NCBI GenBank assembly: GCA_947374535.1 | Contig: CANCCJ010000015.1 | Location: 1 to 46,003, forward strand | Source: Comamonadaceae bacterium | Lineage (GTDB): Bacteria > Pseudomonadota > Gammaproteobacteria > Burkholderiales > Burkholderiaceae | Direction: 5' to 3' | Length of the DNA: 46,003 nucleotides | Part shown: in pieces, positions 26,138-36,535 of the stretch | Numbering within the stretch: position 1 is the first letter of the stretch | How the letters are laid out: the number at the start of each line of letters is the position of its first letter | Notes under the pieces: model-generated | Database searches by the model: none | Seen by the model: the letters and a program-made list of their open reading frames with translations, nothing else | Told to the model about the DNA's origin: nothing | Made by a program: the position numbers and the translations under genes

Positions 26138-26776
26138 ATGAGCCACATTGCAGATCTACGCAAAAGTTACGAACGCGCTGAGCTCAACGAGTCCGCCTCT
26201 GCGGCTGACCCCATGCAGCAGTTCGACCAATGGCTGAAAGAAGCCATTGACTCGCAAGTCCCCGAACCCAACGCGATGACCGTCGCCACCGTGGGCAACG
26301 ACTTGCGACCCAGCACGCGCGTGGTATTGATCAAAGGCTACGACGAACGCGGCATTGTGTGGTTCACCAACTACGCCAGCCGCAAAGGTCAGCAACTCGC
26401 AGGCAATCCGTATGCCGCGCTGCAGTTCCATTGGGTGGAGTTGGAACGCGTGGTGCGCATCGAAGGTCGCGTGGAAAAAGTGAGTGCCGCCGAGAGCGAT
26501 GCCTATTTCAACAGCCGCCCGCTCGATTCGCGCATTGGTGCATGGGCCAGCCCACAAAGCCAAGTGATCGACGGGCGAGGCACCTTGGTGGCCAACGCGG
26601 CGAAATACGGCGCGCAATTTTTGTTGCAACCGCCACGCCCACCGCACTGGGGCGGCTACCGACTGGTACCCGATCAGTGGGAGTTTTGGCAAGGTCGCAA
26701 AAGCCGTCTACACGACCGCTTGCGCTACCGCCTAGACGCGCAAGACGCATGGGTTCGCGAACGCTTGGCGCCTTGA
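26138..26776 (+). CDS. pdxH: pyridoxamine 5'-phosphate oxidase
   Basis: 212 residues from ATG 26138 ([16 protein letters not shown]), which fits family length; the longer start at 26078 lies in the divergent promoter. PdxH oxidises pyridoxine or pyridoxamine phosphate to PLP using FMN. Visible: [42 protein letters not shown] (FMN-binding), [19 protein letters not shown], the [16 protein letters not shown] motif and the C-terminal [16 protein letters not shown]...ERLAP. Complete and typical. Confidence 0.97.
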   Translation: MSHIADLRKSYERAELNESASAADPMQQFDQWLKEAIDSQVPEPNAMTVATVGNDLRPSTRVVLIKGYDERGIVWFTNYASRKGQQLAGNPYAALQFHWVELERVVRIEGRVEKVSAAESDAYFNSRPLDSRIGAWASPQSQVIDGRGTLVANAAKYGAQFLLQPPRPPHWGGYRLVPDQWEFWQGRKSRLHDRLRYRLDAQDAWVRERLAP

Positions 26777-26784
26777 CCCTCGAT

Positions 26785-28905
26785 TTAGAAACTGGCCTGC
26801 AAACCTAGCTTCAAACTGCGGCCCGCCAAGGGCGGGGCATTGGGCGGTGTGTTCGTGGCCATGGTTTGGGTCAGCACCGAAGTGGATGAATAGGCCAGCT
26901 TGTTCGTCAAGTTGTCGAGCTTGGCAAAGAGCATCCAATGCGTGTGTGACGTGTGCGTGTGGTAATTGAGCCCCGCGTTCCATAGGGTGTAACTGGCCGT
27001 AGTGAAACCGGCCGATCCGTTGGTATCGGGCACACGGTCTTGCGCAGCAGCATGCATGAAGCCAAAACGTGCGCCCCATGCGTCGTACGCCCACACCGCA
27101 TCTGAACCCATGCGCATGGGCGCGATACGCGGCATGGGCTGGTGATTCGTTAAGTCATCGGCACGCACCACATCGGCGCGCAGCTCTACGTCCAGCGTTC
27201 CATGTGAGGCATTGGGCGACCCAACAGCTTGTTGACCACCCACCATGCGAACTTTCGCGCTGGACTCAAGTCCTACGAAGCGAGCGCGCACGCCTTCGTA
27301 GCGGTAGCCGGGTAGCCCATCAGGATTGAAGGCACTCAAGGCACTCACATCCGCAGACTGCAAAGACAAGTAATTGCCAAACTGCGATGCGAACGCGGTC
27401 ACACCGACTTTGTGCGGACCGTTCTTCCATTCGCCGCCCGCATCGAACTGCGTGCCCTTCTCCAGCCCCAAACTGGGATTGCCCATTTCAAACGTACCCG
27501 TGGCTGCATGTGGGCCTTTGGCAAACAACTCGTAATCTTTGGGCGCGCGCTGACTCCAAGTGACGTTGCTGGTAAGTTGCCAACCCTTTTGAGCCTCGCC
27601 TTCGCGCAGATCGCGCATGACACCCAGCGCCATGCTAAACGGCTGAAAGCGTTTGTCTTCTTCGGGGAAACGAACGGCATCCACATTGGGCAACGACTGC
27701 ACCACGACCGACTCCGTGCGCGCCGATGCCCGCAATTGGCCCCAATAGGTTTTTAACGCTTGGTAGGTGAACAGCGCAGTGCTGCGCGTGCGGCTGGACG
27801 GAACAAAAGCTTCCACGCCTTGCGTGCCAAATTGGTTGCCGTCACGTTGCATGCCCAGCACGCCTTCTAGCTGCGTGCCGTCAGCCAAGGCGTACGCACG
27901 TTGATGCGCTTCCACGCGCAATTCGTGCCCAGCGTTGTCAAAGCGCGTGCTCGCAGTGGCGCCTTCATATTCGGTGTGCGTGTAGTTGGTGTCGCTCCAC
28001 TGAAACTTAAGCGCTTGAAAGGCATCACTTACATCGCGCAGCTCGCCCTCCATCACATGGTGGCGACGCAGCATGTCAATGGTCACATTCGGTTCGGCCA
28101 CCGTGCCATAGATGCTGCGGTACTCGCTGGTGGCCAAGCCCAAATAGCCACGGTCAAACAAGAAGGTGCCGCCCACGGCAGCGCCTTGGGTGTTGCTGGC
28201 AGAGTTGCACACGCGGCTTTGCGTGATGCCCTTGCACGCCATGTCTTTGGGCACTTGCAGGTTTTGGGTGCTTCGGTCAAAAGCATCCACATGCAAGGCG
28301 AAGCGGTCGTTACCGGCCTCCACCATGGCGCCGGTGCTGCGTTCGCTCGCGGCACCGCCTGAGCGCATTTCAGCCTTGCCCATCACCCCGCCTTGCGCAT
28401 CAAACGCGCGCTCGCGTGCAATGCGGTTGTCGATCACGTTCACCACACCGCCCATCGCCCCGCCGCCGTACAACAAAGTGGCTGGGCCTTGCAGCACATC
28501 AATGCGCTCGGTGGTCAATGGATCGATGGGCACGGCATGGTCAAAGCTCAGGTTCGAAACATCGAGGTTGGCACCACCGTTTTGCAACAAGCGAACACGC
28601 TCGCCATCTAAGCCGTGAATCACAGGGCGACCGACGTTGGGGCCGAACGAGCTGTTGGCAATGCCGGGCAGGTTATCCAGCGTCTCTCCCAAGGTGCTGC
28701 CTTGTCGTTGCGTTAGCGCAGCGCCTGACAACCGCTGCGTGGGTGCGAGCAAACCGGGGCCTTCTAAGCCCCGCGCGGTGATGGTGACTTCGTCAAGGGG
28801 CGTGGATGAGGTTGTGGATGTTTGGGCCCGCACGCCAATGCCGCAACTGCCCAACAACAGAAAAACCGCAGCAGCGGCAGCGCTGCGCGTCAAAAAATGA
28901 TTCAT
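26785..28905 (-). CDS. TonB-dependent outer-membrane receptor, ZnuD-like
   Basis: 706 residues from ATG 28905. Signal peptide with a Cys-containing stretch (LLLGSCGIGVRAQ), then a TonB-box-like LDEVTITAR, the plug domain (about 45-160; LGETLDNLPGIANSSFGPNVGRPVIHGLDGERVRLLQ... in family style) and a 22-strand barrel ending in a C-terminal Phe. A Cys pair in a predicted loop (DMACKG...SRVCNS) resembles metal-binding loops of zinc receptors. The upstream His-rich protein on the same strand supports metal uptake. Zinc rather than copper or another ion is inference; heme or siderophore motifs are not seen. Confidence 0.88.
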   Translation of the reverse strand: MNHFLTRSAAAAAVFLLLGSCGIGVRAQTSTTSSTPLDEVTITARGLEGPGLLAPTQRLSGAALTQRQGSTLGETLDNLPGIANSSFGPNVGRPVIHGLDGERVRLLQNGGANLDVSNLSFDHAVPIDPLTTERIDVLQGPATLLYGGGAMGGVVNVIDNRIARERAFDAQGGVMGKAEMRSGGAASERSTGAMVEAGNDRFALHVDAFDRSTQNLQVPKDMACKGITQSRVCNSASNTQGAAVGGTFLFDRGYLGLATSEYRSIYGTVAEPNVTIDMLRRHHVMEGELRDVSDAFQALKFQWSDTNYTHTEYEGATASTRFDNAGHELRVEAHQRAYALADGTQLEGVLGMQRDGNQFGTQGVEAFVPSSRTRSTALFTYQALKTYWGQLRASARTESVVVQSLPNVDAVRFPEEDKRFQPFSMALGVMRDLREGEAQKGWQLTSNVTWSQRAPKDYELFAKGPHAATGTFEMGNPSLGLEKGTQFDAGGEWKNGPHKVGVTAFASQFGNYLSLQSADVSALSAFNPDGLPGYRYEGVRARFVGLESSAKVRMVGGQQAVGSPNASHGTLDVELRADVVRADDLTNHQPMPRIAPMRMGSDAVWAYDAWGARFGFMHAAAQDRVPDTNGSAGFTTASYTLWNAGLNYHTHTSHTHWMLFAKLDNLTNKLAYSSTSVLTQTMATNTPPNAPPLAGRSLKLGLQASF

Positions 28906-28972
28906 AAAAAACCTACTCACTGAAGATGAATGCGCTCCAAGCGTTCAGCTTGAAGTGCGAAAGACAATCCAA

Positions 28973-29356
28973 TCAGTTAAAAGCAGGCGGGCCACGGGCC
29001 GCGTAGAAACTTTCAAAAAGCGCGAAGCGTTCTTGCAGTGGGGCGACTTGCCACACGTGAGATGCCGTCACCGCGACAGCGCTGAACAAGGTGTGGTGAA
29101 GCACATCAGGACAAGCTTGGTCAAACAACTGGCAATCGGCCAAGCTGCTGTGCTCACCCCACAAACGCGACAAGACACTGCTTTTCTCAAAGGTGCCCGC
29201 TGAGGCATGCGCATGTGCGGTGCCGGTCGCATGCGCTGCGCGGTGCAGCACGCCCATGGTCTGCACCAGCACCAAAGCCATCAGTAACACCAACAAGGCG
29301 CGGCGCAAGCTGCGTAAGCAAAGGCTCACAGGCATCCAACGCAGCGCGTCAGTCAT
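28973..29356 (-). CDS. His-rich membrane-anchored or secreted protein (DUF2946-like)
   Basis: 127 residues. An N-terminal basic segment and one hydrophobic helix (ALLVLLMALVLVQTMGVL) are followed by a His-rich run HRAAHATGTAHAHASAG, then HSSLADCQLFDQACPDVLHH and the ending FYAARGPPAFN. This layout matches small DUF2946-type proteins seen beside metal-related TonB receptors (from memory). The His cluster and Cys pair suggest periplasmic metal binding. Its start overlaps the msrA stop by 8 bases and the receptor gene follows 67 bases later. Confidence 0.75.
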   Translation of the reverse strand: MTDALRWMPVSLCLRSLRRALLVLLMALVLVQTMGVLHRAAHATGTAHAHASAGTFEKSSVLSRLWGEHSSLADCQLFDQACPDVLHHTLFSAVAVTASHVWQVAPLQERFALFESFYAARGPPAFN

Positions 29357-29906
29357 GCTTCACCCGATTGGCAAAGGTCTGCATGAACTTTTGCACTTTA
29401 GGCGCGACCACAAAAGCGCAATAGCCTTGCTCGGGGTGTTGCTCAAAATAATCTTGGTGATAGGCCTCGGCCGCCGAGTAGTTGTGCAATGTTTTGAGCT
29501 CTGTCACCACGCGACCTGACATGGCGGCATTCACTTCGTCTAGTACCTGTTGCGCCACGACGCGGTCAGCTTCGTCACTCACATAAATGCCACTGCGGTA
29601 TTGGGTGCCCGCATCGTTGCCCTGACGGTTCAAACTGGTGGGGTCATGGATGACAAAGAAGATCTCCAGCAACTCGCGCAAGCCAATCACCTGAGGGTCA
29701 TACACCAAACGCACCACTTCGTTGTGGCCCGTGTCGCCCTCACAGACCTGCACATACGTGGGGTTCAACACATGGCCATTGGTGTAACCCGACTCCACAT
29801 CCAACACGCCACTCACACGCACAAACACAGCCTCAGTGCACCAAAAGCAACCGCCGCCCAAGGTAATGACCTTGCTTGTAGTTGTGGGTGAGGGTGTGTT
29901 TGTCAT
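29349..29906 (-). CDS. msrA: peptide-methionine (S)-S-oxide reductase MsrA
   Basis: 185-residue enzyme repairing S-epimers of methionine sulfoxide in proteins with thioredoxin as reductant. The catalytic Cys is in LGGGCFWCTEAVF (about residue 20), followed by VESGYTNGHVLNPTYVQVCEGDTGHNEVVRLVYDP and YRSGIYV, all conserved. A resolving Cys lies near the C-terminus in GYCAFVVAPK. It is first in an apparent msrA-DUF2946-receptor operon and is divergent from the YdcF-like gene with only 44 bases between the starts. Confidence 0.97.
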   Translation of the reverse strand: MTNTPSPTTTSKVITLGGGCFWCTEAVFVRVSGVLDVESGYTNGHVLNPTYVQVCEGDTGHNEVVRLVYDPQVIGLRELLEIFFVIHDPTSLNRQGNDAGTQYRSGIYVSDEADRVVAQQVLDEVNAAMSGRVVTELKTLHNYSAAEAYHQDYFEQHPEQGYCAFVVAPKVQKFMQTFANRVKHD

Positions 29907-29950
29907 AACCTTGATTCTATGATTGTGTGAGTCAGAACACCCAAATCACA

Positions 29951-30730
29951 ATGGACGCACTCATCTCACTCAAACCCATACTCAGCGCTTTGGTGCTTCC
30001 TGCAACGAGCGGGCTGCTGCTTTTATTCGCGCTGTTGGGTTGGACATGGCGGCGTAGCAGTGCGCAACTCAGCACACGCTTACCAGTGGCACTGGCGGTT
30101 CTCACCACCACGCTGATGTGGTTCTTGAGTTGCCAAGCCGTCGCGATTTGGCTTTCCATGCATTTGCTGCCGCAGGTCGGCCCCATCCGAGCCGAAGACT
30201 TGAAACGCCAGCAAGTGCAGGCCATTGTGGTCTTGGGAGGCGGCGTAGAAAGCAATGCACTGGAATATGGCGGCCCAAGCTTGACGCCTGAAGCCATGAG
30301 CCGTTTGTTGTACGGCTTGCATTTGTCGCGCGCTGGGCATCTCCCTTTGGCATACGCAGGCGGCATTGGCTGGGCAGGTCCCTCCGAACAAATGCCAGAA
30401 GCCAAAGTCGCCGACTTGGCCTTGGCACGCATAGGTGCACCTGCGTTGCATTGGCAAGAGAACCAATCGCGCGACACACGCGAGAACGCCCAATTCACCG
30501 CCGCATTGCTTGGCAAAGAAGGGGTCCGTCGCGTCGCCTTGGTCACACACGCTTGGCACATGCCACGCAGTGTGAAGCAGTTTGAGGCAGCGGGCTTGCA
30601 AGTCACCCCCGCGCCCATGGGCTACATACAAAGTGATCTGTCACCTCTTCTGCAATGGATTCCCAGCGGAAAAGGGCTACGCGAAAGCGCATGGGTGCTG
30701 CATGAATGGCTTGGGCTTTTGCTCACCTAA
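29951..30730 (+). CDS. YdcF/ElyC-like DUF218 protein
   Basis: 259 residues from ATG 29951. Two N-terminal membrane helices (residues about 10-35 and 45-65) anchor a DUF218 domain: QAIVVLGGGVESNALEYGG, LLYGLHLSRAGHLPLAYAGG, the RDTRENAQFTAALL motif and VRRVALVTHAWHMPRSVKQFEAAGL. E. coli relatives (ElyC, SanA, YdcF) affect envelope integrity and peptidoglycan precursor metabolism. The N-terminal helices place it in the inner membrane. The exact reaction is not known. Confidence 0.88.
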   Translation: MDALISLKPILSALVLPATSGLLLLFALLGWTWRRSSAQLSTRLPVALAVLTTTLMWFLSCQAVAIWLSMHLLPQVGPIRAEDLKRQQVQAIVVLGGGVESNALEYGGPSLTPEAMSRLLYGLHLSRAGHLPLAYAGGIGWAGPSEQMPEAKVADLALARIGAPALHWQENQSRDTRENAQFTAALLGKEGVRRVALVTHAWHMPRSVKQFEAAGLQVTPAPMGYIQSDLSPLLQWIPSGKGLRESAWVLHEWLGLLLT

Positions 30731-30757
30731 GTCCATCAAAAGGATTCATCTGATACA

Positions 30758-30779
30758 TTAATAACCAATCAGTCATTAA
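30758..30779. promoter_or_regulatory. imperfect palindrome directly upstream of tetR
   Basis: A 22-base dyad with outer arms TTAAT/ATTAA and inner AC, AT, GT pairs; 16 of 22 positions are symmetrical. It ends 6 bases before the GTG start, covering the likely promoter/ribosome-binding area. This is the usual location for TetR autorepression; binding itself is inference. Confidence 0.5.
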
Positions 30780-30785
30780 ATTTCC

Positions 30786-31451
30786 GTGAACTCAGAAATC
30801 CACATCACCAGCACCGAACCGGCGCCCAAACGAGTGCGCCGCAAAGAGGCGCGTCCGGGTGAACTGGTCAAGGCTGCGCGCGATTTATTTGTGGAAAAAG
30901 GCTTTGCCGCCACTCGAGCGGAAGAGGTTGCGGCTCGTGCGGGTGTGTCCAAAGGCACTCTGTTTTTGTATTTCGAAAGCAAGGAAGACCTGTTCAAAGC
31001 AGTGATTCGCGAAAACATTGCCAACCTGTTCCCCGCATGGAACGAAGAGTTCAGCACATTCCAAGGCACCAGCGGTGACATGCTGCACTACGCCATGGAC
31101 TTGTGGTGGGTCAATGTGGGCAACACGCCCGCGAGCGGCATCGTGAAGTTGGTGATCAGCGAGGCACAAAACTTTCCAGACATCGCTGCGTTTTATCAAC
31201 GTGAAGTGGTGGCGCCCGGCACACGCTTGTTACAAGGCATTTTGCAGCGCGGCGTGGACAGCGGCGAATTTCATCACATGGACACCAGCAAAGCGGTGTT
31301 CGCCATCATCGCACCCATGATCTTTTTGATGATGTGGAAGCACTCGATGGGCGCATGCGCAACATCCGCCAACATCATTGACCCCGAACAATTCATTCAC
31401 ATGCAAGTCGATCTGCTGTTGCACGGCATGGCGACCGATAAAACCGTATGA
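30786..31451 (+). CDS. TetR/AcrR-family repressor of the RND efflux operon
   Basis: 221 residues from a GTG start, as no ATG occurs in the first 95 codons. The N-terminal HTH is typical: [48 protein letters not shown] (about 27-75). The C-terminal ligand-binding half is helical and begins AWNEEFSTF. Its stop overlaps the adaptor ATG (ATGA), so it heads the efflux operon and probably represses it through the dyad at 30758-30779. Ligand unknown. Confidence 0.92.
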   Translation: MNSEIHITSTEPAPKRVRRKEARPGELVKAARDLFVEKGFAATRAEEVAARAGVSKGTLFLYFESKEDLFKAVIRENIANLFPAWNEEFSTFQGTSGDMLHYAMDLWWVNVGNTPASGIVKLVISEAQNFPDIAAFYQREVVAPGTRLLQGILQRGVDSGEFHHMDTSKAVFAIIAPMIFLMMWKHSMGACATSANIIDPEQFIHMQVDLLLHGMATDKTV

Positions 31452-32632
31452 AAACAATTCAACCTCGCTGGGTCGTGGCAGGCTTCATCGTGTTGGCCTT
31501 GTTGGCTGGCGTGTGGCGCGCCATGTCCAACAAGCAAGCGCAACAAGATGCAGCCTCAGCCCCTACTGCGGTCCAAACACAAATTGAATTAGCCAACAGC
31601 GACGTGATGAAAGTCGGGCTGCGCGACATCACCCAAGGCTTACCCGTCTCCGGCACCGTCAAAGCCGTCAATTTCGCCGTCATCAAAGCGCGTGTGGCAG
31701 GTGAGCTGAAAGAAGTTTTGGCTCGCGAAGGTGATGCGGTGAAAGCGGGCGACGTGCTGGCCCGCATCGACCCCACCGAATACCAACGCCGCTGGCAACA
31801 AGCCGCCGAACAAGCCAGCGCTGCCAAATCACAAATGGAAATCGCCCAGCGCCAGTGGGACAGCAACAAAGCACTGGTGGATCAAGGCTTCATCTCCAAA
31901 ACAGCGATGGACAACTCGGTGGCCTCTTACCAAGGTGCCATCGCCACCCAAAATGCAGCCATCGCAGGTGCGGAAGTGGCCCGCAAAGCTTTAGATGACG
32001 CCACGCTGCGCGCACCGTTTGCAGGCATCGTCTCCGGCAGAGCCGCCCAAGTAGGTGAGCGCGTGGCCATCGACGCCAAAGTGATGGAGCTGGTGGACTT
32101 GAGCCAGCTCGAGGTAGAAGTGCCACTGAGCCCCAGCGAGTCGATGGATGTGCGCGTGGGCCAAGTGGCTGCGTTGCAAATTGAAGATCGCAAAGAAACC
32201 GTGGGTGCCAAAGTCAAGCGCATCAGCCCGAGTGCCCAAACTGGCAGCCGCAGCGTGTTGATTTATTTGGCGCTCGACAAAGCCGAAGGTTTACGCCACG
32301 GCTTATTTGCCAAAGGGATTTTGGGATTAGGTAAGAGCCAAGTTTTGGCCGTCCCACTGTCAGCCGTGCGAACCGACCGTGCGCAACCTTATGTGCAAGT
32401 GGTGGCCCAGATCGGCGACCAGTTAAAAGTTGTTCATAAAACCGTGACGCTGGGTGTGCGCGGCATGGACTTGGCACTGCCCGAGTCTGAGCCCTTGGTG
32501 GGCGTTAGCGGCTTGGAAGAAGGCAGCACCGTGCTCAAGGGCCAAGTGGGCGCTTTGCGCGAAGGCTTGCTCGTGAAGTACACCGCAGGTCCTGCAAGCC
32601 AGCCGTCCTCTGCCGCAAACGTTGCCCCTTAA
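31448..32632 (+). CDS. RND efflux periplasmic adaptor (membrane fusion protein)
   Basis: 394 residues. An N-terminal hydrophobic anchor ([19 protein letters not shown], no lipobox) is followed by the first half of the biotinyl-lipoyl domain ([19 protein letters not shown] region about 95-120), an alpha-helical hairpin (120-185), the second lipoyl half [25 protein letters not shown] (about 180-204), the beta-barrel and the membrane-proximal domain. It bridges the RND pump and TolC. Translationally coupled to tetR; the pump gene starts 15 bases later. Confidence 0.93.
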   Translation: MKTIQPRWVVAGFIVLALLAGVWRAMSNKQAQQDAASAPTAVQTQIELANSDVMKVGLRDITQGLPVSGTVKAVNFAVIKARVAGELKEVLAREGDAVKAGDVLARIDPTEYQRRWQQAAEQASAAKSQMEIAQRQWDSNKALVDQGFISKTAMDNSVASYQGAIATQNAAIAGAEVARKALDDATLRAPFAGIVSGRAAQVGERVAIDAKVMELVDLSQLEVEVPLSPSESMDVRVGQVAALQIEDRKETVGAKVKRISPSAQTGSRSVLIYLALDKAEGLRHGLFAKGILGLGKSQVLAVPLSAVRTDRAQPYVQVVAQIGDQLKVVHKTVTLGVRGMDLALPESEPLVGVSGLEEGSTVLKGQVGALREGLLVKYTAGPASQPSSAANVAP

Positions 32633-32647
32633 GGCGCTGAAACACTC

Positions 32648-35600
32648 ATGTGGTTCACCCAAGTCAGTTTAAAAAATCCGGTCTTCGCGACCATGGTGAT
32701 GCTCGCCTTTGTCGTGCTGGGTTTGTTCTCTTACCAGCGCCTACAGATTGACCAGTTTCCCAATATTGATTTTCCCGTGGTGGTCATCACCACCGAATAT
32801 CCGGGCGCATCGCCCGAGATTGTGGAAAGCGAAGTCAGCAAGAAGATTGAAGAAGGCGTCAACTCGATAGCGGGCATCAGCGCTTTGACCTCGCGCAGCT
32901 ACGAGGGCATGTCCGTGGTGGTGATTGAGTTTCAGCTCTACGTCGATGGCCGCAAAGGTGCTGACGATGTGCGTGAAAAAGTGGCCTCCATTCGCCCCAC
33001 CTTGCGCGATGAGGAAAGAGCCCAAGGTCTTGCGCTTTGACCCCTCCAGCCGTGCCATTTGGTCGCTTGCTGTGCTGCCAGAAACACCCAAAGGCGGCAC
33101 ACCGCTCTCCGCCGTGGAATTGACCAACTGGGCCGATCAAGTGTTGAAAAAACGCCTAGAAAACGTTCGTGGCGTAGGCGCGGTGTCGCTGGTGGGCGGC
33201 ACCAAACGCGAGATCAATCTTTACTTGAACCCGCAAGCCATGGAGTCGCTCGGCGTCAGTGCCGACCAAGTGGTGAACGCGGTCAAAACCGAAACCCAAG
33301 ACTTGCCCGTGGGCAGCTTGCGCTCCTTGCAACAAGACCGCGTGATTCAAATTCAAGGCCGCATGCTGCGACCCGAAGACTTTGGCCAAATCATCGTGAC
33401 GCGCAAAAACACCACGCCGATTCGCTTGAACCAAGTCGCCACTGTCAATGACGGCGCACAAGAGGTCGAGAGCTTGGCGCTGTACAACGGCCAGCGCACG
33501 CTGCTGATGACTGTGCAAAAAGCCCAAGACGAAAACACGATTGACGTGATCGACGGCCTCAACAAAACCGTGGCCGAGATGAATGCGCAGCTGCCCGCTG
33601 GCGTGCGCTTGGAGCCAGTGCAAGACGGTTCGCGTCCCATTCGCGTGGGTGTGGCCAACGTGCGTCAAACCTTGATTGAAGGCGCATTGCTGACTGTTCT
33701 CATCGTGTTCTTGTTTTTGAACTCATGGCGCTCAACTGTCATCACGGGTCTTACGCTGCCCATTGCCATCATCGGCACGTTTTTGTTCATGTACATCTTT
33801 GGCTTCACCATCAACATGATCACGCTCATGGCACTGTCGCTGTGTGTGGGCTTATTGATTGACGATGCCATCGTGGTGCGCGAAAACATCGTGCGCCATG
33901 TGCAAATGGGCAAGACGCCTTACCAAGCGGCCATGGACGGCACGCAAGAAATTGGCTTGGCGGTATTGGCCACCACGCTGTCCATCGTGGCGGTGTTTTT
34001 ACCCATTGGGTTCATGGGCGGCATCATCGGCAAGTTCTTCCACGAGTTCGGCATCACCATCGTGGCGGCGGTGATGATTTCGATGTTCGTCAGCTTCACA
34101 CTCGATCCCATGTTGTCGTCCATCTGGCACGACCCAACCATTCATGCGCACGGTGAGCACGGCAAATCGAATGCGTTTTACGACCGCACCATCGGCCCGA
34201 TCACCGCTTGGTTTGAAACCACCACCGACAAACTCATCGCGCTATACCAACGCATTTTGAAATGGGCTTTGATTCACAAACGCGCCACGGTAGGCATGGC
34301 CGTGGGTATCTTTGCCCTGAGCATTTTCATGGTCCCACTCTTGGGCTCAGAGTTTGTGCCCAAGGCTGACTTTTCGGAAACCACGGTCAATTTCTACACG
34401 CCTGTGGGTTCGTCGCTGGAAGTGACGGAGTCCAAAGCCAAGCAAGTTGAAGCCATCATCCGTGAGTTCCCCGAGGTGCGCTACACGCTGTCCACCATCA
34501 ACACGGGTGTAGCCAACGGCAAGATTTATGCAAGCATCTACATTCGCTTGGTCGACCGCAAAGACCGCCAACGCAATGTGGACCAAATGTCCGCCACGCT
34601 GCGCGAGCGCTTGCGCCAAGTGCCGGGCATCACCGTCACGCACGCGGGTTTGCTCGATGCGGTGGGTGGCAACAAGCAAGTGGAGTTTTCGCTGCAAGGC
34701 GGTGACTTGCACGAGCTTGAACGTCTGACCATGCAAGTGATGGACAAAATTCGCACCATTCCCGGCTTGGTCGATTTGGACTCCAGCCTCAAACCCAACA
34801 AACCCACCGTTGAAGTCAGCGTGCAACGCGAAGCGGCCAACGACCTTGGGCTTTCTCTTGGTGCGATTGGCAACCAATTGCGTATTTTGGTGGCGGGCGA
34901 AACCGTGACCAACTGGCGCGCCGCCGATGACCAAACCTATGACGTGAACGTGCGCCTAGACCCCAATGCACGCAACGCCTTGCAAGACTTAGAGCGCCTG
35001 CCCTTCACCATCGGCACACAAACCGACGGCAGTCCACGCGTGGTGCGTCTGAACCAAGTGGCGCAAGTGGTCGAGGGCACAGGCCCCAACCAAATCAACC
35101 GTCGCGATCTGATGCGCGAAGTAGCCATCAACGCCAACGTGTACAACCGCTCAGCGGGCGAGGTGTCGGCGGACATTCGCAAAACCATGGAAAGCGTCCA
35201 AATGCCTCCGGGTTACCGCTACCAATTTGGCGGCTCGACCAAGAACATGGCGGAATCATTTGGCTACGCCATCTCGGCCTTGGTGCTGGCCATTGTGTTC
35301 ATTTACATGATTCTGGCGAGCCAGTTCAAAAGCTTTTTACAACCCATGGCCTTGATGACCGCCTTGCCCCTCACTCTGATTGGCGTGGTGCTGGCTTTGC
35401 TGTTGTTTGGCTCTAGTTTGTCGATGTTCTCGGTCATTGGCGTGATCATGTTGATGGGCTTGGTCACCAAAAACGCCATTTTGTTGGTCGACTTTGCCAT
35501 TCGTTCGCGTGAACCCCAAGAACAGCCCGATGGCTCAATCAAACCGGGCTTAAGCCGCCACGACGCCCTGCTGCTGGCTGCAGAAGTCCGCTTACGCCCT

Positions 35601-35828
35601 ATTTTGATGACCACCTTGGCCATGATCTTTGGCATGGTGCCCTTGGCTTTCGCCTTGTCTGAGGGCTCCGAACAGCGCGCCCCCATGGGCCAAGCGGTGA
35701 TTGGCGGGGTGATGACCTCATCCTTGTTGACTTTAGTGGTCGTCCCAGTGGTGTACTGCTATCTGGACGATTTGGCCGAATGGCTGAAACGCAAATGGGC
35801 GTCAGGCTCTGACAGCCCCGCCCGTTAA
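32648..35828 (+). pseudogene. RND efflux permease (HAE1/AcrB-type) with an internal frameshift
   Basis: About 1059 codons in two frames. The first (32648-33040) has the normal N-terminus MWFTQVSLKNPVFATMVMLAF, first helix and YPGASPEIVESEVSKKIEEGVN. Near 33013-33015 the frame must jump: ASIRPTLRDE in frame one continues as KEPKVLRFDPSS in the other. Family sequences read RDEVKEP, so two bases of a Val codon appear missing. The second frame (to 35828) is intact, with porter domains and the second membrane half (LMGLVTKNAILLVDFAIR). Everything else is well conserved, so the break is either recent or a sequence error; if real, the pump is inactive. Confidence 0.88.
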
Positions 35829-35869
35829 AATTTTGCTCAGCTTTAACTTTTCGATTTCGGAGTTTTGAG

Positions 35870-36526
35870 ATGAATACCCAAGAACAAGCCCGCTTCAACA
35901 TGGTCGAACAGCAGATCCGCCCTTGGCAGGTGCTCGACGCCCATGTGCTGACCGTGTTGTCTAACGTGCCACGCGAGTTGTTCGTGCCACAGGCCTACCA
36001 AGCCTTGGCCTACACCGACACCGACATTCCTTTGGGCCATGGCCAAAGCATGGTGCCTCCGCGTGTGGACGCCCGCTTGATGCACGACTTGCAACTCACT
36101 GGCGTAGAAAAAGTGTTGGAAATCGGCACCGGCAGCGGCTATTTGGCTGCACTTTTGGCCGGCCGCGCCCAACGCGTGGTGAGCTTGGAGATCAACCCTG
36201 AATTGGCCAGCACCGCACGTAGCAACTTGCAACGTGCGGGCATCACCAACGTGGATGTGCGCGTGGCCGACGGCAGCACCGGCGCTTCGGGCGATGCACC
36301 CTTTGACGCCATCGTCTTGGGTGGGTCAGTGGCTGAAGTGCCACAAGCCTTGTTGCAACAACTCAAAGTCGGCGGACATCTGATAGCCATCGTGGGTCAA
36401 GACCCCATCATGGTGGCCACCTTGTACACCCGCACCGCTGACGCCTCTTGGAACAGCAAAGCTCTGTGGGACACATCTGCCCCGCGTTTACAAGGCTTTA
36501 CCGAGCCCACCCGCTTCAACTTCTAA
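35870..36526 (+). CDS. pcm: protein-L-isoaspartate O-methyltransferase-like protein
   Basis: 218-residue SAM-dependent methyltransferase that starts repair of isoaspartyl residues. Motif I VLEIGTGSGYLAALLAG (about residues 83-99) is clear; NMVEQQIRPWQVLD, the HGQSMVPPRVDARLMHDL substrate region and VEISLE-like acidic motif II (VVSLEINPEL) precede and follow it. The N-terminal MNTQEQARFNMVEQQIRPW is typical of the beta-proteobacterial group that sits beside rhodanese and tolC. Forty-one bases separate it from the RND gene; the rhodanese gene follows 9 bases later. Confidence 0.9.
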   Translation: MNTQEQARFNMVEQQIRPWQVLDAHVLTVLSNVPRELFVPQAYQALAYTDTDIPLGHGQSMVPPRVDARLMHDLQLTGVEKVLEIGTGSGYLAALLAGRAQRVVSLEINPELASTARSNLQRAGITNVDVRVADGSTGASGDAPFDAIVLGGSVAEVPQALLQQLKVGGHLIAIVGQDPIMVATLYTRTADASWNSKALWDTSAPRLQGFTEPTRFNF

Positions 36527-36535
36527 AAGCACGGC

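Noticed and set aside
33008..33023. Programmed ribosomal frameshift in the RND gene
   Set aside because: No slippery heptamer of known type and no downstream structure; RND pumps are not known to use recoding, and the missing Val codon fits a simple two-base deletion.
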